The notes under the pieces: generated by a model
Databases searched by the model: none
What the model saw: only the letters and a program-made list of their open reading frames with translations
What the model was told of the DNA's origin: nothing
Program-made: the position numbers and the translations under genes
Source: Flavobacterium humi
GTDB taxonomy: Bacteria; Bacteroidota; Bacteroidia; Flavobacteriales; Flavobacteriaceae
Length of the DNA: 64,000 nucleotides
Direction of reading: 5' to 3'
NCBI RefSeq assembly: GCF_004745595.1
Contig: NZ_SRLH01000006.1
Span: 124,001 to 188,000 of the forward strand
Shown here: one piece after another, positions 34,798 through 44,212 of the stretch
Layout: each line of letters begins with the position of its first letter
Numbering within the stretch: the first letter of the stretch is position 1

Positions 34798-36738
34798 TTA
34801 TACTGTTTTTGTCGCTTTTTTTATGGAATCTGCTTTCTTCTTGCTTAAAACCCTTGTGACGGAATCCTTTTTCACTTTAAGTTTGTACATGGAGTCAATG
34901 AACTTACGGGTAAATTTATTGTATTCGCTTTGCAGGCTTTTTTCCAGTACTCTTTTTTCCCTGTCTTTCTGGGTGATTTTCCTGTTGATGTATTTTTCAA
35001 TCATCAAAGTTGTGATAGGCCCGGCTGTTGTAGATCCGAAACCACCGTTTTCCACTAAAACTGCAATAGCAATCTTCGGGTTTTCTTTTGGGGCAAAGGC
35101 AACGAAAATGGAGTGGTCTGCCAGCTGTACTTTTTTACCGTTTATTTTGGCAAAGTTTTCGGCAGTCCCCGTTTTTCCGCAGATTTCTATTCCTTCAACA
35201 TTTAGGAAATAAGCTGTCCCGGTTTTAAATACTTCAGATAATCCTTCTATGACAGGCTTGAAATATTTCTTATCTATAGTGGTGACGTGCTTGGTCCTGA
35301 ATTTTTTGTCAATTTGCTGGCCTTTGATCTTTTTGATGATGTGAGGCGTATAATAATAACCCTGATTGGCAACGGTAGCCATCATGTTTGCCAACTGTAT
35401 CGGGGTCATCAAGACCTCTCCCTGGCCTATGGAGTTCGAAACAATGGCTGTTGCGCGCCAGCCGCCATTCGGGTAGGCTTTCTGATAGGTTTTGGATGTT
35501 GGGATGTTACCTCTTCGGCCGGTAGGCAAATCATAGCCCATGAATTGTCCCAGTCCGAAACTTTTTACGTGGCCACTCCATACATCGACACCTTCTGACG
35601 GTGTTGCAAATTTATTGATAGTCCTCAGGTAGGTATTGCCAAAATAAGCATTACAGGATTTTGCAATTCCCATGTGGAGCTTACGGACACCTCCGCCACA
35701 ATGGCAACGCATAAACCTGCCCCGGCCATAACTGAAGCCATGGTTACAGACAAAAGAGCTTGACGTGTCAATGGCCTGGACCTGTAATCCTGCCAGCGCC
35801 GTTAAGATCTTAAAAGGCGATCCCGGAGGATATTCGGCCAATAAACTTCTGTCGTATAACGGTTTTGCCAACGAATCATTGTATAATTTGGTGTAATTCC
35901 TGGAGCGTTGGCGCCCTACTAAAATAGCTGGGTTGTACGAAGGAGCAGTTACAAGTGCCAGGATTTCACCCGAACTCGGTTCAATAGCAATAATGCCACC
36001 TCTTTTGTTTTTCATCAGGGCTTCACCATATTTTTGGAGCTCTGCGTCAATGGTCAGCGTGATGTCTTTTCCCTGTACGGCAATAGTGTCAAAACGGCCT
36101 TCTTTATAAGGGCCGATTTCCCTGTTGAAGCGGTCTCTTTGAATGTGTTTTACGCCCTTAATCCCGCGAAGTTCGGTTTCGTATGTTTCTTCAACGCCTT
36201 GTTTTCCTAACAAATCCCCGCTTTTGTAATAAGGATTCCTTTTGATGATGGCTTCGTTGGCCTGGGTGATAAAACCAAAAACATTGGCTCCGGCATCTAT
36301 CTGATAATCACGAAGGGAACGTTTCTGGATGTAGAACCCTTCAAATTTTCGTTCCTTTTCCTGAAAAGCGGCATACTCCAATTTGTTGAGCTGCCCCAAA
36401 AATACGGACGGCAACATTGGGCTGTACACGACTGCTTTTTCTATTTTCTTGATAAAATCTTCTTTGGTAATGTGCAAAAGATTGCAGAACTCAAGCGTGT
36501 CTAACGTCTTTATTTCACGCGGGACCACCATGATATCATATGACGGCTGGTTGGCTACCAGCAATTCCCCGTGCCGGTCATAAATATAACCTCGTTCCGG
36601 ATAGTCATACTTGATCTTGATGGATATGTTTTCGGATTTTAATTTGAAAGTGTCGTCTATAATCTGTAAATAAAAAAGCCTTGCTATGATTAATATAGCA
36701 GAAACTATAATCATACCTGGTAATAATAGCTTTCTCAT
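34798..36738 (-). CDS. mrdA: Penicillin-binding protein 2 (MrdA)
   Basis: The 646-residue protein has a short cytoplasmic start, one membrane helix (about 4-22), a dimerisation domain, and the transpeptidase domain with active serine in PPGSPFKILTA and the KTGTA motif (CGKTGTAEN). It crosslinks peptidoglycan during lateral growth together with RodA. Its start overlaps mreD by 4 bp. Long Lys-rich C-terminal tail (KKDSVTRVLSKKKADSIKKA) is a family trait in Bacteroidota. Confidence 0.95.
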   Translation of the reverse strand: MRKLLLPGMIIVSAILIIARLFYLQIIDDTFKLKSENISIKIKYDYPERGYIYDRHGELLVANQPSYDIMVVPREIKTLDTLEFCNLLHITKEDFIKKIEKAVVYSPMLPSVFLGQLNKLEYAAFQEKERKFEGFYIQKRSLRDYQIDAGANVFGFITQANEAIIKRNPYYKSGDLLGKQGVEETYETELRGIKGVKHIQRDRFNREIGPYKEGRFDTIAVQGKDITLTIDAELQKYGEALMKNKRGGIIAIEPSSGEILALVTAPSYNPAILVGRQRSRNYTKLYNDSLAKPLYDRSLLAEYPPGSPFKILTALAGLQVQAIDTSSSFVCNHGFSYGRGRFMRCHCGGGVRKLHMGIAKSCNAYFGNTYLRTINKFATPSEGVDVWSGHVKSFGLGQFMGYDLPTGRRGNIPTSKTYQKAYPNGGWRATAIVSNSIGQGEVLMTPIQLANMMATVANQGYYYTPHIIKKIKGQQIDKKFRTKHVTTIDKKYFKPVIEGLSEVFKTGTAYFLNVEGIEICGKTGTAENFAKINGKKVQLADHSIFVAFAPKENPKIAIAVLVENGGFGSTTAGPITTLMIEKYINRKITQKDREKRVLEKSLQSEYNKFTRKFIDSMYKLKVKKDSVTRVLSKKKADSIKKATKTV

Positions 36739-37241
36739 TTTTTCTTTGGCTTAAATAAATAGATGATCAGAATACTAACTAATAACGTAAAAAGTGTTGT
36801 AACAATTGTCCTTAGGAGCGCATCCAGGATAAAAGTGAATTTGAATAATTCCAGCAGGAACAATATCAGGTGGTGCGTCAGTATCGATATCAATATAAAA
36901 GTAAATCTTTCCGGGGAAAGCCGGTCATTGATCTTGATAGTTTGGTATTCGTAGCTTAATCCGAAGGAAAATTTGAAAAATGACGGACGCACATAGGCCA
37001 GTATCAAACAGGCTGCCGCATGGACACCTCCGGAATTGGAGAACAAATCGACGGTCAGTCCCAGTAAAAAGCTGGCAATCAACAAGCGGGCCCTATTGGT
37101 ATTTACAGGATATAATAAAATAAATAAAATATAAGGATAGGGATTGATATAGCCGAATAAATCGATATTGTTGAAAATAACGATTTGCGCAGCCAGGAGT
37201 AATATAAACCTGATAAGATTGAGTATCAATGCACTATTCAT
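36735..37241 (-). CDS. mreD: Rod shape-determining protein MreD
   Basis: The 168-residue protein has about five membrane helices; start MNSALILNLIRFILLLAAQIV and the PYPYILFILLYPVNTNR segment match MreD. It links MreC to the MreB cytoskeleton. It overlaps the mrdA start and the mreC stop by 4 bp each, so translation of the three is coupled. Confidence 0.9.
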   Translation of the reverse strand: MNSALILNLIRFILLLAAQIVIFNNIDLFGYINPYPYILFILLYPVNTNRARLLIASFLLGLTVDLFSNSGGVHAAACLILAYVRPSFFKFSFGLSYEYQTIKINDRLSPERFTFILISILTHHLILFLLELFKFTFILDALLRTIVTTLFTLLVSILIIYLFKPKKK

Positions 37242-38065
37242 TGTTGTGGCTTGGTTTCTGCTTCTAATTTATTGATTTCGTCACTTTCCTTATTCGTGAT
37301 CACATAGACATGGTTCAAATTTGTCATGTCGTTAAATAACCGGACATCGAGCGTAAAATAATTGGTCTCCGAATCCGTATATATTTTATCGATAATTCCT
37401 ATCGGGATATTTTCCGGGAAAATGGTTGAACGGCCTCCGGTAACAATCGTATCCCCTTTCTTAACCGAAGCCAAACGGGGGATTTCCGTCAGTTGCACAT
37501 ATCCGGCATTCTTTGCATTCCAGGTCAGGGAACCGAAATGGTTCGACCGCTTAACCTTCGCATTGATTTTTGATTTGATGTTCAGGACGCTTAAGATGGT
37601 AGCGTACCTTGGGGACGTTTTTTCAATGATCCCTACTATTCCCTGGCTGTTTACCACTCCCATATCGGCTTTTATCCCCTGAAGGGAACCACTGTTTATG
37701 GTTAAGTAATTTTCAGAAGTGTTATAGGTGTTGTTGATTACTTTTGTCTGGATGACATTGATTTTATCATACCCTTTAACGCTGTCTTTTTCCAACGTCG
37801 AAGTACTGTCTTTTTTGTTGAAAAGGATTTTTCTCAAACGGGCATTTTCCTGTGCTAACTTATCGTTTTGTTCCTTTAAGCTAAAATAGGTTTTTACTTC
37901 GTTAACCTGTTCGTACACCGAGCCCGTTACAATATTGGCTGAATTTACCACTTGGCTCCTATGGTAAGAGTGGGATTGGATGGTGAGTACTAATGAGGTT
38001 ATCAAAAGCAGCAAAAACAGTAAACGAGTACTGTTTTTAAATATAAAATTAAATATTTGCTGCAT
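37238..38065 (-). CDS. mreC: Rod shape-determining protein MreC
   Basis: The 275-residue protein has an N-terminal membrane helix (about 12-30), a coiled-coil stretch (about 55-85, LKEQNDKLAQENARLRKIL) and the MreC core with GSLQGIKADMGVVNSQGIVGII and the C-terminal beta-barrel. MreC organises the elongasome in the periplasm. It begins 12 bp after mreB. Confidence 0.95.
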   Translation of the reverse strand: MQQIFNFIFKNSTRLLFLLLLITSLVLTIQSHSYHRSQVVNSANIVTGSVYEQVNEVKTYFSLKEQNDKLAQENARLRKILFNKKDSTSTLEKDSVKGYDKINVIQTKVINNTYNTSENYLTINSGSLQGIKADMGVVNSQGIVGIIEKTSPRYATILSVLNIKSKINAKVKRSNHFGSLTWNAKNAGYVQLTEIPRLASVKKGDTIVTGGRSTIFPENIPIGIIDKIYTDSETNYFTLDVRLFNDMTNLNHVYVITNKESDEINKLEAETKPQQ

Positions 38066-38077
38066 TTATTTACTTAA

Positions 38078-39106
38078 TTATTTGATAAGGATACTTCTGT
38101 ATTTTGTAAGGTTTTTTAATGCCATACCTGTACCACGTACTACGGCTCTCAACGGGTCTTCAGCAATAAAGACAGGTAAATCTGTTTTTAGGGAAATACG
38201 TTTGTCTAACCCACGCAGCATAGAACCTCCTCCGGCAAGGTAAATCCCGGTATTGTAAATATCGGCAGCCAATTCCGGCGGTGTTTGGGATAACGTTTCC
38301 ATAATCGCATCTTCAATACGCTGTATCGATTTGTCGAGTGCCTTGGCAATTTCCCTGGAAGAAACTTCAACCTGTTTCGGTTTGCCCGTAAGCAAGTCAC
38401 GTCCCTGAACGGACATGTCTTCCGGCGGGGAATCCAGGTCTTCAATAGCAGCACCGATTTCAATCTTGATTTTTTCGGCAGTTGTCTCACCCACAAATAA
38501 ATTATGCTGTGTACGCATGTAATAGATGATATCATTGGTAAAGACGTCACCGGCAATTTTAACCGATTTGTCACAAACGATACCGCCTAAGGCAATAACG
38601 GCGATTTCAGTTGTTCCTCCACCGATATCCACAATCATGTTTCCTTTTGGCTGCATGATGTCGATGCCGATACCGATAGAAGCGGCCATCGGCTCATGGA
38701 TCAGGTATACTTCCTTACCATTCACACGCTCTGCGGATTCTTTTACCGCACGCATTTCCACTTCCGTAATACCCGAAGGGATACAGATCACCATTCGTAA
38801 GGCAGGTGTGAATAATTTTTTCTGCAAGGCAGGGATGCTTCTGATGAGCATTTTGATCATTTGCTCCGAAGCGTCAAAATCTGCAATAACCCCGTCTTTC
38901 AAAGGACGGATGGTCTTTATGTTTTCATGTGTCTTCCCCTGCATCAGATTTGCTTCCTTACCAACAGCAATAATTTTGCCTGTTATTCGGTCTCGGGCGA
39001 CAATAGATGGACTGTCAATCACAACTTTATCATTGTGAATAATCAGAGTGTTTGCGGTACCAAGGTCAATAGCGATGTCCTCGGTCATGAAATCAAAAAA
39101 TCCCAT
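38078..39106 (-). CDS. mreB: Rod shape-determining protein MreB
   Basis: The ATG at 39106 (MGFFDFMTEDIAIDLGTANTLI) is preferred over a TTG two codons upstream. The 342-residue actin-like protein has the phosphate-1 motif DLGTANT, phosphate-2 VDIGGGTTEIAVI and adenosine motif LAGGGSMLRGLD. It forms membrane-bound filaments that guide side-wall synthesis. It is the first gene of the mreBCD-mrdA-rodA operon. Confidence 0.97.
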   Translation of the reverse strand: MGFFDFMTEDIAIDLGTANTLIIHNDKVVIDSPSIVARDRITGKIIAVGKEANLMQGKTHENIKTIRPLKDGVIADFDASEQMIKMLIRSIPALQKKLFTPALRMVICIPSGITEVEMRAVKESAERVNGKEVYLIHEPMAASIGIGIDIMQPKGNMIVDIGGGTTEIAVIALGGIVCDKSVKIAGDVFTNDIIYYMRTQHNLFVGETTAEKIKIEIGAAIEDLDSPPEDMSVQGRDLLTGKPKQVEVSSREIAKALDKSIQRIEDAIMETLSQTPPELAADIYNTGIYLAGGGSMLRGLDKRISLKTDLPVFIAEDPLRAVVRGTGMALKNLTKYRSILIK

Positions 39107-39145
39107 ATTCAATCGGGGTTATGTTCGTTTATACTAAATTTTCTA

Positions 39146-39153
39146 CAAAAGTA
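39146..39153 (-). promoter_or_regulatory. Promoter -7 element of the mre operon
   Basis: On the minus strand it reads TACTTTTG, an exact match, 39 bp before the mreB start. Confidence 0.55.
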
Positions 39154-39159
39154 ATAAAA

Positions 39160-40692
39160 TTAATGTTTGAAATGACGAATTCCTGTAAATACCATCGCAA
39201 CATTATTTTCGTTGCAATAATTAATGCTCAATTCATCTTTTATCGATCCTCCAGGCTGAATTACAGCCGTAATTCCTGCGTTCCTCGCAATTTCCACACA
39301 ATCCGGAAAAGGGAAAAAAGCATCGCTGGCCATAACTGCCCCAGTCAGGTCGAATTCGAAGGAAACCGCTTTCTGGATGGCCTGGTTCAAAGCGTCTACC
39401 CTTGAGGTCTGCCCGGTTCCGGAAGCACACAATTGCCTGTTTTTTGCCAGGACGATCGTGTTCGATTTGGTGTGCTTGCATATTTTGGAAGCAAACAATA
39501 AATCTTCCACTTCTTCCTGTGTTGGAGACGTTTTGGTGGCCGCCTTCAGGTGCGCTTTGGTATCCGTAACCAAATCCTTATCCTGTACCAAAATACCGTT
39601 TAGGCATGTTCTGACAGAAGTTTCAGGCAAATTCACTTCCTTTTGGACTAATATAATTCTATTCTTTTTTTCTTCTAATAAATCTACGGCAAGATCATCA
39701 AAACCCGGGGCAATGACTACTTCGCAGAATAGTTTGTTGATTTCTTCGGCTGTAGCCATATCAATGGTTCCGTTTGCAATCAACACACCTCCGAATGCAG
39801 AAGTCGGGTCACCGGCCAACGCATCAAGATAGGCTTCCTTCATGGTTTTCCTGGTAGCGATCCCACAAGCATTGTTGTGTTTCAAAATCGCAAACGTAGG
39901 TTTGTCATTCTTGAATTCGTTCATCAGGTTCACGGCAGCGTCCACATCAAGCAAGTTGTTGTAAGATAATTCTTTACCGTGCAGTTTGGTGAACATTTTG
40001 TCAAATTCGCCAAAGAAAAAACCTTTCTGATGAGGGTTCTCTCCATAACGCAAAACATTGCCTTTTATTTCACTAATCTTCAAAACAGTTTCTTCCTGGT
40101 TTTGGTTGAAGTAATTGAAAATGGCCGAATCATAATGAGAGGAAACATTGAAAGCCTTTGTGGCGAATGTTTTTCTTTCCTCAAAAGTAGTGGCTCCGTT
40201 GTTTTTTGTAATGCAATCCAGCAACAAAGCATATTCGTTTACGGAAGGAACAATTACCGTATCCTTGAAATTTTTTGCCGCAGCACGGATCAGTGAGATA
40301 CCGCCGATGTCAATCTTTTCGATAATATCAGCATCACTGGCACCAGAAGCAACCGTTTTCTCAAACGGATATAAATCTACAATGACCAGGTCAATTTGCG
40401 GGATGTCGAATTCCTTCATCTGCTGCACATCGCTTTCATTGTCCTGACGGTTCAGGATTCCTCCGAAAACTTTCGGATGCAACGTTTTTACCCTTCCGCC
40501 AAGAATAGACGGATAAGAGGTCACGTCCTCTACGGGAACAACTGGAATGCCCAGGTTTTTAATAAAATCCTCGGTTCCGCCGGTAGAATAAATGGTGACT
40601 TTTTGTTCGTGCAGTTTTTGTACAATTGGTTCAAGGCCCGTTTTATCAAACACTGAAATTAGTGCCGATTGGATAGTTTTTGTAGTATTCAT
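39160..40692 (-). CDS. purH: Bifunctional AICAR transformylase / IMP cyclohydrolase PurH
   Basis: The 510-residue protein has the N-terminal IMP cyclohydrolase with ALISVFDKTGLEPIVQKL and STGGTEDFIKNLGIPV. The C-terminal AICAR formyltransferase has RYGENPHQKGFFF, ILKHNNACGIATR and DAFFPFPDCVEIARNAGITAVIQPGGSIKDE. It catalyses the last two steps of purine synthesis. It stands alone with its own promoter. Confidence 0.97.
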   Translation of the reverse strand: MNTTKTIQSALISVFDKTGLEPIVQKLHEQKVTIYSTGGTEDFIKNLGIPVVPVEDVTSYPSILGGRVKTLHPKVFGGILNRQDNESDVQQMKEFDIPQIDLVIVDLYPFEKTVASGASDADIIEKIDIGGISLIRAAAKNFKDTVIVPSVNEYALLLDCITKNNGATTFEERKTFATKAFNVSSHYDSAIFNYFNQNQEETVLKISEIKGNVLRYGENPHQKGFFFGEFDKMFTKLHGKELSYNNLLDVDAAVNLMNEFKNDKPTFAILKHNNACGIATRKTMKEAYLDALAGDPTSAFGGVLIANGTIDMATAEEINKLFCEVVIAPGFDDLAVDLLEEKKNRIILVQKEVNLPETSVRTCLNGILVQDKDLVTDTKAHLKAATKTSPTQEEVEDLLFASKICKHTKSNTIVLAKNRQLCASGTGQTSRVDALNQAIQKAVSFEFDLTGAVMASDAFFPFPDCVEIARNAGITAVIQPGGSIKDELSINYCNENNVAMVFTGIRHFKH

Positions 40693-40714
40693 TGTGTTGT
40701 TGAAGTTTGTACTG

Positions 40715-40722
40715 CAAAAGTA
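40715..40722 (-). promoter_or_regulatory. Promoter -7 element of purH
   Basis: On the minus strand it reads TACTTTTG, 22 bp before the start codon. Confidence 0.6.
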
Positions 40723-40851
40723 GTTTTTTTGTAATTAATTTTAGGGCTGGATTGTAACAAAAATTTCATTTTCACTACTAATTTTTAAATTAGAATCCTG
40801 GTGGCTTTTTTTGGCCCGGAAAGATGCTTTGATCCAATAAACTTCCTCTTT

Positions 40852-42108
40852 ATGATTGTATATGTCCGATTGCTGAAAGAAAGTTTCAGTTTTGCCATAA
40901 ACGCGTTGCGAAACAACAAGTTGCGAACATTACTGTCGCTTTTGGGAGTTACCATTGGTATTTTCTCGATTATCGCGGTACTCGCTGCGGTAGATTCCCT
41001 GGACAGGAAAATCAAAAAAGATATCGGAAGCCTGGATAACAGTTCTGTTTTCGTATTCAAATATTGTTTTGGGCCAACGGATGTCCCGGACTGGAAAATG
41101 GAGCAGTTCCCGGATGTTTCGTACGATGAATATAAAATGCTCAAAAACGAATTGACCGATGTCCAAACGGTTTGTTTCCAGTTTTATGCCGGAAGGGAAA
41201 ATGTGAAATTCGAATCCAAAACCATCAGTTCCATTGCCGTTATTCCGTGCACCTATGAATTTTCGGATATTGAAAAACTGGATTTTAAGGAAGGCCGTTT
41301 CTTTAGCGAGCAGGAATCCAATACGGGAGCCAATGCGGTTGTCATCGGTTACGAAATTGCAAAATCCTTATTTGATGGGCTTTCACCCATAGGGAAAGAT
41401 GTCAGGCTCTACGGCCAAAGGTTTAAAGTGGTGGGTGTATTGAAAAAAGTAGGGGACAGGATGATTAGTTTCGGGTCCAACCCAGATACGACAATTTACC
41501 CAACAGTTAACAGGATACGGAGTTTGTTTGGTGACAACGCCGAAAAATTCACCCCAATCATTATTATCAAACCGGCCAAAACTATTGATGATGAGACTTT
41601 AAAAGCCCAGATTACCCAAAAATTACGAAATTACAGAGGGATCAAAACCGGGCAGGACGATAATTTCTTTATCAACTTCCTCAAAGGAGCCACCGAAATG
41701 ATAGACCAGACCATTGGTTTTATGAATATGATCGGTTGGATCATTGCCGGGTTTTCACTTTTGGTAGGCGGTTTCGGAATTGCCAATATCATGTTCGTTT
41801 CGGTAAAGGAACGGACCAATCTGATAGGGATCCAAAAATCTTTGGGTGCCAAAAACAAATTTATTTTGCTTCAGTTTTTGTTCGAGGCGATCATCTTATC
41901 CGTTTTCGGAGGGATTATCGGGATATTCCTGGTATGGCTGATTGCATTGCTCCTGACCAACGCGCTCGATTTTGAGTTCGTGCTGAGTTTTTGGAACATT
42001 ACCCTAGGTGCCGGCCTGGCTGCCTTTATCGGCTTGATTTCCGGTATCCTCCCGGCGATTTCAGCGGCAAGGCTTGATCCTGTTGAAGCCATTAGGAGCG
42101 GGATGTAG
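40852..42108 (+). CDS. ABC transporter permease (MacB/FtsX type)
   Basis: The ATG at 40852 is chosen (MIVYVRLLKESFSFAINALR); an upstream GTG frame (40801) lacks support. The 418-residue protein has an N-terminal helix, LRNNKLRTLLSLLGVTIGIFS typical of MacB permeases, a MacB_PCD periplasmic domain (about 65-260), and FtsX helices with GGFGIANIMFVSVKERTNLIGIQKSLG. The last residues read DPVEAIRSGM, a family hallmark. It should export lipoproteins, peptides or antimicrobials with an ATPase encoded elsewhere, since no ATPase is adjacent. Confidence 0.9.
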   Translation: MIVYVRLLKESFSFAINALRNNKLRTLLSLLGVTIGIFSIIAVLAAVDSLDRKIKKDIGSLDNSSVFVFKYCFGPTDVPDWKMEQFPDVSYDEYKMLKNELTDVQTVCFQFYAGRENVKFESKTISSIAVIPCTYEFSDIEKLDFKEGRFFSEQESNTGANAVVIGYEIAKSLFDGLSPIGKDVRLYGQRFKVVGVLKKVGDRMISFGSNPDTTIYPTVNRIRSLFGDNAEKFTPIIIIKPAKTIDDETLKAQITQKLRNYRGIKTGQDDNFFINFLKGATEMIDQTIGFMNMIGWIIAGFSLLVGGFGIANIMFVSVKERTNLIGIQKSLGAKNKFILLQFLFEAIILSVFGGIIGIFLVWLIALLLTNALDFEFVLSFWNITLGAGLAAFIGLISGILPAISAARLDPVEAIRSGM

Positions 42109-42140
42109 ATGCCTAACTATTCTTCTAAAAAACAAACATA

Positions 42141-42171
42141 AAAAAATCCCGTCTTTTAGGCGGGATTTTTT
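42141..42171. terminator. Terminator between permease and accD
   Basis: AAAAAATCCCG (42141-42151) pairs with CGGGATTTTTT (42161-42171). It sits between convergent genes and can act both ways. Confidence 0.88.
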
Positions 42172-42172
42172 G

Positions 42173-43027
42173 TTATCGTATTTCCTGGTTCAGGATCAAA
42201 TCCAGGTACAGGTTTATTTTATCTTTCAGCTCTTTCCTTGGCGTAATAAAATCAAGGAAACCGTGCTCTAACAGGAATTCTGCCGTCTGGAATCCTTCCG
42301 GCAAGTCTTTTCCTGTGGTGTCTTTTACAACACGTGGCCCGGCAAAACCGATCAAGGCCCCCGGCTCGGAAATATTCACATCGCCCAACATCGCATAAGA
42401 AGCCGTAGTTCCTCCGGTGGTAGGATCTGTACACAAAGAGATGTAAGGGATTTTAGCTTCTGCCAATTGTGCTAATTTAGCAGATGTTTTGGCTAACTGC
42501 ATTAAGGAATACGCCGCTTCCATCATACGTGCACCTCCGGATTTCGAGATCATCACAAACGGAATGTTGTTTTTGATGGAATGATTGATACCACGGGCAA
42601 TTTTTTCACCCACAACAGCACCCATAGAACCACCGATAAAAGCAAAGTCCATACAGCAAACTACCAGGTCTTTCCCTTTTGATTTTCCTACTCCGGTACG
42701 GACAGCATCTTTCAGTTTGGTTTTGTTGATGGCGTCTACCAGACGGTCTGAGTATTTTTTAGTATCCACAAACCCTAGCGGGTCTTTGGCCGTCATATTT
42801 TCATCAAGTTCGATAAATTCGTTGTTGTCAAATAATATCTGGAAATATTCAGCACTTCCTATACGAACATGGAAATCATCTTCCGGGCTCACCCAAAGAT
42901 TTCTCGCCAGTTCTTCTGCATCTACTATTTTACCTGTTGGAGATTTGTACCAAAGCCCTTTAGGAACATCCATTTTATCTTCGGTAGCCGTCGTAATTCC
43001 TTTTTCTTTTCTTTTAAACCAACTCAT
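42173..43027 (-). CDS. accD: Acetyl-CoA carboxylase carboxyltransferase beta subunit AccD
   Basis: The 284-residue protein carries the carboxyltransferase crotonase fold with [35 protein letters not shown] and [15 protein letters not shown]. The N-terminal segment that normally holds a four-cysteine zinc ribbon (about residues 26-53) reads LWYKSPTGK and VSPEDDFH; the cysteine positions are Ser29, Gly32, Ser47 and Asp50. So the zinc site is missing though the fold context is kept. It makes malonyl-CoA with AccA, which is encoded elsewhere. Confidence 0.95.
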   Translation of the reverse strand: MSWFKRKEKGITTATEDKMDVPKGLWYKSPTGKIVDAEELARNLWVSPEDDFHVRIGSAEYFQILFDNNEFIELDENMTAKDPLGFVDTKKYSDRLVDAINKTKLKDAVRTGVGKSKGKDLVVCCMDFAFIGGSMGAVVGEKIARGINHSIKNNIPFVMISKSGGARMMEAAYSLMQLAKTSAKLAQLAEAKIPYISLCTDPTTGGTTASYAMLGDVNISEPGALIGFAGPRVVKDTTGKDLPEGFQTAEFLLEHGFLDFITPRKELKDKINLYLDLILNQEIR

Positions 43028-43104
43028 AATTTCTAAGTTTAGAATCTAAAATCGAAATCCAGGAATTGGCTTTTTATAGCAAACCCTGAATTTTCCTTTT
43101 TGAT

Positions 43105-44172
43105 TTATAGTGTATTTACATTATTTAAATCGGCAAATGCCTGCTCTAATCTGGTATTGAAGGTCACTTCTCCTTCGCGGATCCATTTTCTCGGATCATA
43201 GTGTTTTTTATTTGGTGAATCCGCACCTTCTGGGCTTCCGATCTGGGTTTTCAGATAATCGATCTTGGCCGTGATATAATCACGGATCCCTTCTGTGTAT
43301 GCAAATTGCAAATCGGTATCAATATTCATTTTAACCACTCCGTAGGTAATGGCTTCCCTGATTTCTTCCAAAGTGGAACCTGAACCGCCGTGGAAAACAA
43401 AATCCACAGGGTTTTGACCTGTATTGAATTTGTTCTGAACATATTCCTGCGAGTTTTTCAGGATTTTCGGCGTCAATTTCACATTGCCTGGTTTGTATAC
43501 ACCATGCACGTTTCCAAAGGCTGCGGCAATGGTAAAACGAGGAGAGATTTTCAATAATTCCTCATACGCAAAAGCAACTTCTTCCGGTTGAGTGTAAAGT
43601 TTTGAGCTGTCCACATCGCTGTTGTCCACGCCGTCTTCCTCACCGCCGGTAATGCCCAGTTCGATTTCAAGGGTCATGCCCATTTTGCTCATCCTGGCCA
43701 GGTATTCTTTACAGATTTCGATATTTTCGTGAATCGGTTCTTCAGATAGATCGATCATGTGAGATGAATATAACGGTTTTCCTGTTTCGGCAAAATATTT
43801 TTCCGAAGCATCCAGTAGCCCGTCAATCCAAGGCAAAAGGTTTTTGGCACAATGGTCTGTATGCAAAATAACGGTCGCGCCGTATGCTTCTGCCAAAGTG
43901 TGTATGTGTTTTGCTCCGGCAACAGCGCCCAAAATGGCAGATTGCTGGTTTTCATTGGACAATCCTTTTCCGGCATTAAATTGTGCTCCGCCGTTTGAGA
44001 ATTGAATGATTACCGGGGCTTTTAATTTAGCTGCTGTTTCCAAAACACCATTGACAGTGCTTGAACCTACAACGTTTACAGCCGGAAGCGCAAATCCTTT
44101 TTGTTTCGCATAGTTGAAAATTTCCTGAACCTGATCTCCAGTTGCAACGCCTGGTTTTATGTTGTGTGCCAT
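43105..44172 (-). CDS. fbaA: Class II fructose-bisphosphate aldolase
   Basis: The 355-residue protein matches the class II zinc aldolases: VILHTDHCAKNLLPWIDGLLD (zinc histidine), SHMIDLSEEPIHENI, EIELGITGGEEDGVD, FGNVHGVYKPGNVKL and FVFHGGSGSTLEEIREAI. It catalyses the reversible cleavage of fructose 1,6-bisphosphate. A TAATTTTG element at 44194-44201 (minus strand) is the likely -7 box. Confidence 0.96.
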   Translation of the reverse strand: MAHNIKPGVATGDQVQEIFNYAKQKGFALPAVNVVGSSTVNGVLETAAKLKAPVIIQFSNGGAQFNAGKGLSNENQQSAILGAVAGAKHIHTLAEAYGATVILHTDHCAKNLLPWIDGLLDASEKYFAETGKPLYSSHMIDLSEEPIHENIEICKEYLARMSKMGMTLEIELGITGGEEDGVDNSDVDSSKLYTQPEEVAFAYEELLKISPRFTIAAAFGNVHGVYKPGNVKLTPKILKNSQEYVQNKFNTGQNPVDFVFHGGSGSTLEEIREAITYGVVKMNIDTDLQFAYTEGIRDYITAKIDYLKTQIGSPEGADSPNKKHYDPRKWIREGEVTFNTRLEQAFADLNNVNTL

Positions 44173-44193
44173 TTGTTTAAAAAATTAGATTGA

Positions 44194-44201
44194 CAAAATT
44201 A
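44194..44201 (-). promoter_or_regulatory. Promoter -7 element of fbaA
   Basis: On the minus strand it reads TAATTTTG, exact match to TAnnTTTG, 21 bp before the start codon. Confidence 0.55.
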
Positions 44202-44212
44202 CAAATTTACTT

